Source of the DNA: Tribonema minus
Taxonomy: Eukaryota; Sar; Xanthophyceae; Tribonematales; Tribonemataceae
Assembly (NCBI GenBank): GCA_017506865.1
Contig: JAFCMP010000549.1
Span: forward strand, 1 to 64,000
Reading direction: 5' to 3'
DNA length: 64,000 bases
The translations under genes were made by a program, and so were the position numbers. Positions 44,738-52,931 of the stretch are shown here, one piece after another (position 1 is the stretch's first letter; the number at the start of each line of letters is the position of its first letter). The notes beneath the pieces are model-generated. The model was not told the DNA's origin and searched no databases. It saw only the letters and a list, made by a program, of their open reading frames with translations.

Positions 44738-46335
44738 GCTGCACACACCACCCAGCTTTTGTGGTTTCTTTGCGGTTTCTATGCGCGCAGCAATCCGTAC
44801 TTTTGAGAGTTGAAGTAGCCAAGTTGAAGTAGTCATATATGCTACATGCACGTGGCGGGGCCGTGTGCGTTGGGTGGCGGAATTCATTTCGCCGCCGCTC
44901 GCACACGCGCGACCCGCTCTTCATGCCCCCAGACAAGAAGCGTATAATGTTTCCCGGTTTCGTCCTCTGTGAGATGCAATCGAAGTTGCATAGCAGCTCC
45001 CAGCTGCATACCAACCTACCCCCCGTGTGGTAGCGTGCCGCGTTGGACACGTCCGCAAGACAGGCGGCGTCAACTGCCACACCTGGCGGCGCTAACGAGC
45101 GCCGGGCGGGGGTTCCTTTGCCTTAAATTAGCAACCCCCGTGCGCAAGTGCACCCGTACCATTGTCGTACAGTATGTAGGAAGGGCGGGGGTGAGAGAGC
45201 CAAGTCAGCGCGACTGGCGGTTTTCAACGACGCTATTTAGTGATGTAACTGCGCACTCTCTCCAGCCTCTGCGCGAGGCTCGCTGGCTGCTCCAGCGTGA
45301 GCGTGCGTTTCGTACTGCATGCAAGATGAGTGTGTAGTACGCAAAGCTGTTGGGTTCTGGCAGCGTTGAGTACACCTCAATACGAACAGCTTTTTGAGTG
45401 CTCACATGGTTTGAGTTTCTCTTGTCCTCTGTCTGCACCTGCTCAGCTCTTTCTTCCATACTGCTACATGAGATGGTTCAATCCATCTTGTTCTTGGAAT
45501 GTGTACTCTCTCATAGCAGAGTGTTTTTCCCCGCAGTCTACCCCTGTTCTGCTTGTTCATCCACGATGCTGCATCACGAATCATGAGATGGTTTAATTCA
45601 TCTTGGAGATCTATTGTCTGTAGCATGTGCAGCTTTGTGTGTACAAATATGATGTGCCTGGGCCATTTGCTTCTTCCTGCCACAGATGTATGGATGCATG
45701 CTTCAGGGCCTTGTCCATCTGAACGAAAAGGCAGCACACAGTTTCATGATTGCTTTAAAACCTCCATGCGTCGCCTAGATGATTGCGCCGGTGTTGTGGT
45801 TCGCTTTCTTAAAGTAAACTGCAGTCTACATGCTTGAGCGCAGCTTTGGATGTGTCACTACAGTGCCTGCCCTGACACTGGTGGCAATGAGCCCACCTGC
45901 ACTGCATACCACAACCAATTGATTACAGGCAGGTGCGTAGTTTGTTCTGGCCGCATCCACGCTGATGAATGTTGTGTGCTTGCATGAAGGCACTCTCATA
46001 GACAGGGTGCTGCAGCAATGACCTGCAGTCGATGAGCGCAATGAAAACACAGTCACCCTGCCATGCCACCCGTCTCCAAGGTTGTCCCTGGGACTCCCTT
46101 CTTGCATATCCCTCCAGGGTTAGTGAAATGTTAGTTGAACTTGAGAAACAAGATAAACCCAGCCATCGATCACGCCCAGGATGATCCTGGATGTTGTTTA
46201 TATTCCAACGCTTGAAGCTGAGAGCCTCACCCATATGCCAGCAATGATCACTCGCACCATTTGAAGTTGAAGTTGATATTGAAGTTTTACTTTTTAAAAA
46301 GATGTACTCTGAGGAACCCTGTAGCTCAGCTAGCC
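44738..46335. other. intergenic, no gene recognised
   Basis: The first about 570 bp are the 3' flank shared with transporter C. The rest shows no exon chain. TTGAAGTTGAAG occurs near 46262. Confidence 0.5.
45085..45142 (+). promoter_or_regulatory. conserved double hairpin in 3' flank of transporter D
   Basis: GGCGCT-AACG-AGCGCC (45088-45103) is followed by CGGGGGTT (45107-45114) pairing with AACCCCCG (45133-45140). It is identical to the copy after transporter C. It may act in 3'-end formation or mRNA stability; that is inference. Confidence 0.5.
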
Positions 46336-49300
46336 ATGGACGACGGGCCCTCGCATAGGACTGGAAAGGGAAAAGGGAAGGGCAAGGGAAAGGGCCCTGG
46401 AGGAGGTGGTGGTGGTGGTGGCGGCCCCAAAAGTAAAGGTGAACACAGAAAGCCATCGAATCTGCTTAGCGTGCTGTAGTGAGCTTGCGGCCGTACATGG
46501 TGTCGCAGCCCACAAGCAACAGTGGGTCGATGAATAATCCATTCACAAAAGGGATTGTGGTAGCGTATATGTTCAGCGTGTCTTGATATGTCGGCAGTAC
46601 ACTTTTTTGCCAGCTTTCTTCAGTACTGTTGTTCGCAAAAAAAACACTCACCTTAGTTGGGGTATTGTGCTTAGCTGAGGTGCTGATGTAGCACTTTATG
46701 AACCTTGTGAGCCAATGACGGAGACTGCACAGCAACTCTGGTGCATAAAAAATGACAGCACGACCGGGGCTTTGCGTTGGGAGTGGGCAATCACAGCAGA
46801 ATTGATCAACCCATCCTTGCGAACCCGAACAAGACATGAGTACTTGGCTGGTGGATATGGTGCGTGTGCTGCTTTCATCAGCACAACAGCTGAATTATCA
46901 ATCTTGCACTCGCGGGCCTTCGCGTCTTTTTGAGGTGCGCGTCGTTGCATGCCATGCCAACAGTAGGAGCCAGTACTGCGCACGCCATGACGCAGCATGC
47001 CAGCACTGACAGCTCATGCGAAAGCCAAGCAGGGCATTGCAAACTCTGGCGGCCAAAATGCAAAGGCAACAAGCACATACTTCCCCAGATGCGGAGGCCT
47101 TCAACACGCACAGAGAACCGTAGAACAGCTAAACAACCTGGAGCCTTCCATGTCGCCGCATGGATTGGTTCAAAACCCGCGTCATCACCTTCTACACTAC
47201 GCGCATTTACGAGCGCTGTCACTAGCTGCTGAACCTCTGTGTTGGGCTGCCGGCTGGAGCTGGCCTACAACACGTGAGACCTTTCCAATACTGAACACCC
47301 ATGCCTCGAACGCTAAAAGCTTGCACACAGAAGTCTTTTTGACTGGTGGGTACGGTGGTACTGTTTGACTCGTGGCCAATTGCTGCAGCAGCGGCGACCA
47401 CAATTATTGGTGGAAGGCACTTGCGGCTAACCATCCCTTGTCACCTAGAGCTCTACCATCTTTTGATTCGTATTCATACAAACTGGGTGTACGTCCCCGC
47501 CCATCGCTACCCTAGCTACAGGTTGAAGGGCCACTGCTTGGCAGTGGGGCAGCGTAGAGCCCCCTTCCCTGTTCTGGCAGGCAGTCTTGCGCGATCTGGC
47601 CTCTCGTCTGCGTGGACAAGTCATGCGCACTTGACCTGCACATCAACCTCAACTGTGAACTTTTGCCAAGTAGGCAAGAGGACTCTCACCATGACCGACG
47701 CGCGGCTCGAGAGACGTGACAGGGGGAGTATGTGCAACACAGGTGTCCTCGAGAGCTTAGAGCCGGCCGCCGTATATATATATACGGTATGGACGCAAGG
47801 GGGGGGGGGGTATACAGGTATGCAACAGGGGGGGGGGGGGGGGTATGCAACGGGGGGAGGCGCTCGATAGTATGAATGCAACGGGGGGGGGGGGGGGGAT
47901 ACAGGTATGCAAAGGGGGGGGCGCTCAATACCCGCAGTGACGGCCACCATCGCCGGCAGCCTCATCTCAAATGTGCACACCTGTGCTGAGCGCTGCCCCC
48001 TACTTAAACACAGGCAAGAGGAGGCGTCGCCTCAATGTGAACCTGGTGCCTGAGCGCAAAGCCAGCCACCATCCCCGCAGACTTGTTACAAAATTGCACA
48101 CCAGTGCTGAGCGCTGCCCCCTACTTCAATACAGGCAAGAGGAGCGTTCCCTCACTGTGCACTTGTGCCCGAGCGCAGAGCAGGCCACCACTCCAGCAGA
48201 CCCCATCTCCATGTGCGCACCAGTGCTCCCAACTTCAACACCAGTCTGAGCGCTGCCCCCAACTTCAACACAGGCAAGAGGAGCGTCGCCACGCGCAGTG
48301 GCGGCCACCATGCCGGCTACTTTTCCGGGGGGCGCGCGGCGGAGACGGCAGATGAGCAGGAGGGTGCAGCCGCGGCCGCCGCTAAGGGCCTCGGCGTGCG
48401 GCTGCGCATGTGGGACTTTGAGCAGTGCGACCCCAAGCGCTGCACCGGGCGCAGGCTGTGCCGGCTAGGTGGGTTGCCGCGTTCAAGTGCATTAGGTTTA
48501 GCGTTAGGGTTAGGGTCAGGGGGTGGCGACTGTGCGTGCGCGCGCGCTTGGGTGGCTGCTGATTGTTGATTGTTGAGCGTTGCTGAGTGCTGGATTGTGA
48601 GCAGTGCGGTCCCAAGCGCTGCAGCCTAGCCCTACAAGCTGGCGAAGACGTGCGCACGGGTTGAGCGTTGCTGCGATGCGGACGATGATAGGACTGTGCC
48701 GCCTCACCGCAAACAAGTAGTGTGAGTGATCGTAACTGGCATGTTACCCGCCTGCCATGACGCCTCGGTGCCCCCTTCCATTGGCGTTCGCCAATCAATT
48801 AATTGAAAATAGGTATTGAAAAACAGGTGAAATACTCCCACTTCTTTTTTGATAATGCTCAGGCTTTATCAAGGAGATGGACATTGGTGCCCCCTTTCAT
48901 TCTCATTCATTAACCGATCATTGAAGTTCACATTCACAGGTTGTTTTCATGGAAAAATGTGAAAGACTCCCCCCCACTTGTTGTCTTGATGGTGCTCAGG
49001 GTTCATCAAGGAGATGGATCTGGGAGCCCCCTTTCATTTTTGTTCATTCACCAATCATTCAATTCACAAATTGATGGGAAAAAACAGATGAATGACTCGC
49101 ACATATTGTTACGATGATGCTCAGGCTTCATTAAGGAGATGGACCTCGGAGCCCCCTTCCAAGGGCTTGTGCTTAGCCCAAACGGCGAGAAAACGGTTTC
49201 GCCAGAGGACCGTGAGATCGTGGACACCCTGGGCATATCGGTCATCGACTGCTCCTGGGCGCGACTGGACGACGTGAGTGCGTGTATCCAACTTCAAATT

Positions 49301-52220
49301 TGAAGTAGAAGATGGCAACTATAGTGAGGTGTTGTGCAGTGCCTGCATGGTGTGAGTGCGCGCGTGCTTGCAGCGCTCCTGTGCAGTCGACAGCGGCTCC
49401 GCATGTATGCAAATTCAAATTTGAAGTAGCAGATGTGGCAGAGGTTTGAGTGAGGTGTTGCAGTGCTGCACAGTGTGAGTGTGCACATGCTGGACGCAAC
49501 TTCAAAATTGAATTAGCAGGGGTGGCAGATTGTTGGTGAGGTGCTGCAATGCCGCATGGTGTGATTTTGAGCGCTGCTGTGCTCGTCGGCAGCGGCTCCG
49601 CGTCGACATGCATGCAACTTCAAATTGGCGCATGCAAAAAAGGGTGACACTTGTTGCTGAGGTTGCAGTGCTGCACGGTGTGATTGTGCGCATGCTGGCA
49701 GCGCTCCTGTGCCGTCAGCAGCAGAAGTGAAGTAGCAATGGTGGCACATCATTGGTGAGGTGTTGCGGTGCTGCAAGGTGTGAGCGTGCACACGCTGGCA
49801 GCGCTGCTGTGCCTTCGGCAGCAGCTCCACGTCGACATGCCAACTTCAATCGGAGTACTGTCTGCAGATGCGGCATCTACTTTTTGAGGGGTTGCCATGC
49901 TGCATATTTTGATTTCTGCGCATGCTAGCAGCACTTTTGTGCCTACGGCAGCGGCCCGGCCGCGTCGAAAACATGCATCTTCAATGGAAACATGCAGAGG
50001 CGATCTACTTTTTACTCATAGTATTGCAGTGCTGCATGGCGTGATTGTGCGTGTGCTCGCAGTGCGCATGTGCCTACGGCAGCGGCTCCGCGTCGCTACT
50101 GTGGAGCGCTGTCACGTCGAAGGCGAGCCGCACTGTCCTCTGGTTTCACGTCCCCTTCCACTGGAAGCAGCGCGGCCCACCGCCGCCTGCTGCGCTTCAA
50201 GTCCGAGTCATCACTCAGAGTCTCATTCAATGACTCCGCTGACTACTGCTGCCCGCTGACCCGCCGCAGGTCCCCTCTTCCACCAGAATAGGCGGGGTCA
50301 TCACCGGCTGCTGCGCTTTGAGTCCGAATCACGACTCAAAGTCTCATTCAATGACTCAGCTGATCGCTGCTGCCCGCCTGCCCGCCCACCCACCCCAGGT
50401 CCCCTTTCACCAGACGCGGCACAGCGCTTTGAGTCTCAGTCATGACTCAGAGTCTGACTCAATGACTCAGCCGATCGCTGCTGCCCGCCCACCCCTCCTC
50501 AGGCCCCCTGCCACCACATGCAGCGGGGTCATCACCGGCTGCTCTTGAGTCGGAATCACGAGTCAGGCTCTCATTTGATGACTCAGCTGATCGCTGCCCG
50601 CTCACCCGCCGCAGTCCCCTTCCACCACATGTAGTGGGGTCATCACCGGCTGCTCCTGAGTCGGAATCACAAGTCAGGCTCTCATTTAATGACTCAGCTG
50701 ATCGCTGCTGCCCGCTCACCCGCCGCAGTCCCCTTCCACCAGATGCGGCGGGGGCATCACCGGCTGCCGCGCTTTGAGTCTGTACCAGTTAATTCGGGTC
50801 TCTTCGAAAACGATTGCCACCTTCTTTGTTTATCAGGCAAATTCCAAATCCTGAAATCTGGTTCAATCACGTTTGTTTCACCTCAGGTCCCCTTCCACCA
50901 GATGCGGCGGGGCCACCACCGGCTGCTGCCATTTCTCGTCGCCGCTAACCCCGTCAACTACGGCAAGCCCTTCAAGCTGACGTGCGCAGAAGCGCTGGCA
51001 GCAACGCTCGTCATTGTCGGTCTGCGAGAGCAGGGTGCGCTCGTGATGGACCAGTTTGGCTGGGGTCCTGAATTTCTAAAGGTGAGGGGCACTGTTTCAT
51101 GGATAAACTTCATGTCTGTATTGAAGTACAAATTGGACGCGCGGGCAGCAACGCTCGCCATTGTCGGTCTGCGAGAGCAGGGCGGGCTTGTAAAGACCAG
51201 TTCGGGTGGGGTCCTGAGTTCTTTGAGGTGTGCAGCAGTATGGTGTGGAGCGGGTGCCGCATGATGCATTGCTTGACCTACTGAGTATATGCACTAGGAG
51301 GTCAAGTTGTATCCTGTGTCGGTGTCGCAGTGCTTGGCATCCTGACATTTTTTTTTTTTTTTACCGTCATGTCGAAGCACCTTTTCACGACGAGATCGTC
51401 ATTTGTATGACGAGATCTTCATTTCAATGTTTGCGTGAGGGTCCAGCTTTTCAGTCAAGCAGCCGGGTGCTGGAGCGCTAACCCTAACTCTAACCCTATG
51501 AAGCAGTGGCGGCCCACTCAATCAAGGGACATCATCCCGTGCGCACTGCTGCCGTGTTAATGCAGCTCACAAGCTCCGCCGTGCCCCAATTGAGGAGTGC
51601 TCACATCATGCTGGCAAAGTTAACCATTTGTGTTTGAGTTGGCTGTGCAGTTTGCGTAGCTGCCAAGGTGAAATCAGAAAGGCTGCCCAGAGTGCGCTTC
51701 AGCTTCGGGCCTCGATCCCCCATATTGGTGAGCATTGAGTCGCACCGGTCGGCTGCTGTTGCCACCCGCTGCCTGCCGACCCCCATGCTCTGCCATCAAA
51801 ACAGTGGAACACATCTGACGCATACGTCAGCGGTGGCGAGACACAAACCTGGACCGGGGGCACCGCGTGACATGAGCACTGTCACCGGCTGCCCAGTTCC
51901 TGACCATTGCGTGTTGCCGACCCCCATGCCGACAGCAGCAGCGCCACCACTTCCAGTCGACATCATGCGTGAGGTAAAGCTGCAGACGCTCTACACCTCT
52001 CGCGTAGCTACTCTCCTTACACCTCATGTTCCACTGCACACTTTTTGTCTGGTATGCGGTGCACACTATGCCCCCCGCCCCCCCCCCTTTACACGCACAC
52101 ACACACACACACATACACACATACACACACACCCCCTCAGCAGATAAATGCGGACGTTCTGGAGCGCTACGCAGCCTGCGGCAGTGGCGCCGAAGTCATC
52201 ACGGCTCAGGCGGCATACTA

Positions 52221-52252
<32 letters not shown>

Positions 52253-52684
52253 TCCCCTGCAAACTGTCTCACTAATTCTCAGCACACTCTGCACACACAC
52301 CCGCGCTCCCCGCAGATCAATGCGGACGTCCTGGATCGCTACGCAGCCTGCAGCAGCGGCGCTGAAGTCATCACTGCTCAGGCGGCCTACCTCGCGCAAT
52401 GCGAAGCGGAGGCGGCGGCGCGGCGGCGCCCGGATGACATGCTTCCCCCCGCATATGATTCCAGCGACGAGGGTGAAAGTGAAGGGGAAGGGGGGGCAGG
52501 GGGGGTACGATTAGGGTGCGGGCTGCCGGAAGACATGCGTCCGCCATCGTATTCAGATGACGATGGCGATGATACTGGTGGAGGGAGCTGTGGGGAGGAT
52601 GGTAGTGTAGATGGTAGTAGTATGGCTGCTGCGGTAGAGTGCATTGCGCTAGACGGACACGGCGACGCAACAGCGCTCACATGA
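46336..52684 (+). CDS. TSR3: 18S rRNA aminocarboxypropyltransferase TSR3, five exons
   Basis: Exons: 46336-46438, 48274-48468, 49125-49273, 50887-51081 and 52316-52684. They total 1011 nt, 336 aa plus stop. TSR3 transfers the 3-amino-3-carboxypropyl group of S-adenosylmethionine to a hypermodified uridine of 18S rRNA late in small-subunit maturation, releasing methylthioadenosine. Motifs in order: RLRMWDFEQCDPKRCTGRRL, GLVLSPNGEKTVSPEDREIV, ISVIDCSWARLDD, RRGHHRLLPFLVAANPVNYG, KLTCAEALAATLVIVG and FGWGPEFLKINADVLDRYA. A Gly/Lys-rich N-terminus and an acidic Ser/Asp tail frame the core, as is common in the family. The first exon is the least certain: it was chosen because its ATG, GTGAAC donor and phase fit the GCAAGAGG acceptor exactly. 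Four of its exons have neighbouring decoy copies. Confidence 0.9.
47349..47472 (+). repeat. dispersed repeat, copy 2 (TSR3 intron 1)
   Basis: Counterpart of 33665-33790, located in an unrelated gene's intron. Confidence 0.75.
47670..48273 (+). repeat. decoy copies of TSR3 exon 2 start
   Basis: AG|GCAAGAGGA junctions at 47674, 48014 and 48135 precede the used one at 48274. The last three units share CTGAGCGCTGCCCCCTACTT before the acceptor. G-runs interrupt the array near 47800-47920. Confidence 0.88.
48595..48650 (+). repeat. copy of TSR3 exon 2 end
   Basis: GAGCAGTGCGGTCCCAAGCG repeats the exon coding EQCDPKR (48420-48440), 179 bp downstream. The donor is lost. Confidence 0.8.
48855..49124 (+). 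repeat. two decoy copies of TSR3 exon 3 start
   Basis: CTCAG|GCTTTATCAAGGAGATGG at 48863 and CTCAG|GGTTCATCAAGGAGAT at 49000 precede the used acceptor at 49125. Spacing is 137 and 125 bp. Copied coding runs about 30 nt (FIKEMDLGAPF) before diverging. Confidence 0.93.
49274..50085 (+). repeat. array of intron-start units in TSR3 intron 3
   Basis: About seven units of 100-130 bp repeat a GTGAGTGCGCGCNTGCTNGC-like intron start, GCAGCGGCTCCGCGTCGACATG and ACTTCAAATTTGAAGTAGCA palindrome-like blocks. The first unit begins at the exon 3 donor. Confidence 0.85.
50140..50886 (+). repeat. six decoy copies of TSR3 exon 4 start
   Basis: Exon-start coding for VPFHQMRRGHHRL recurs at 50150, 50270, 50399, 50503, 50615 and 50729, before the used acceptor at 50887. 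Spacing is 104-158 bp. Intervening units share CTCATTCAATGACTCAGCTG and a pyrimidine tract. Some copies keep CAG|GTCCCC; others lost the G or the AG. Confidence 0.95.
50995..51240 (+). repeat. tandem copy of TSR3 exon 4 end plus donor
   Basis: GCAGCAACGCTCGCCATTGT and about 80 further nt of coding are repeated 146-149 bp downstream, ending at a GAG|GTGTGC junction (51227). The real end is AAG|GTGAGG at 51081. Confidence 0.93.
52080..52132. repeat. AC microsatellite in TSR3 intron 4
   Basis: An imperfect CA run in front of the first copy of exon 5. A C-homopolymer of about 30 nt lies at about 52218-52250. Confidence 0.85.
52141..52230 (+). repeat. decoy copy of TSR3 exon 5 start
   Basis: CAG|ATAAATGCGGACGTTCTGG (52144) copies about 80 nt of exon 5 (INADVLERYAACGSGAEVITAQAAY), then runs into the C-homopolymer. 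The used copy begins at 52316. Confidence 0.93.
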
Positions 52685-52886
52685 CACAAATAGTGATGTT
52701 CTGTAGTTGTTGGCAAGCATTCATGGCGTGTGTGGAAGACCGCTTGCTCCCGTCAATATGCCATGCAGTCAACATGCACGCACGCTTTGATGGAATCATC
52801 TGCACAGAAAATGCACGCAGCTACCGTTTTGAACTTGATTTCAGCGTGGCTGCTACGTAGCGCTACTGTACGACTGCTTCGGCGAG

Positions 52887-52892
52887 AATAAA
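52887..52892 (+). promoter_or_regulatory. AATAAA, possible polyadenylation signal of TSR3
   Basis: AATAAA lies 203 bp after the TSR3 stop and only 40 bp before the next gene's ATG. Whether this lineage uses AATAAA is unknown. Confidence 0.25.
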
Positions 52893-52931
52893 TGCTTGAA
52901 GTTTAAGTTTGGTCGAATCTTTTGAAGTTTG

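Larger units (their letters stand above)
40340..45310 (+). repeat. right arm of large inverted repeat (transporter D)
   Basis: This is the inverted counterpart of 26318-31262. The arms are separated by about 9.1 kb holding methylthioribose kinase. Confidence 0.85.

Noticed and set aside
46696..47232. Open frames within TSR3 intron 1 as a separate gene
   Set aside because: They are short, unrecognised, and lie between TSR3 exons whose phases join cleanly.
48165..48273. TSR3 starting at an upstream in-frame non-ATG codon
   Set aside because: No in-frame ATG lies upstream of the MWDFEQCDP exon. The segment is a tandem decoy array, and the exon at 46336 supplies an ATG with matching phase.
50140..50886. 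CRISPR-like regularly spaced repeat
   Set aside because: Units are exon-start copies in a eukaryotic intron, with diverged repeats and unequal spacing; no cas genes.
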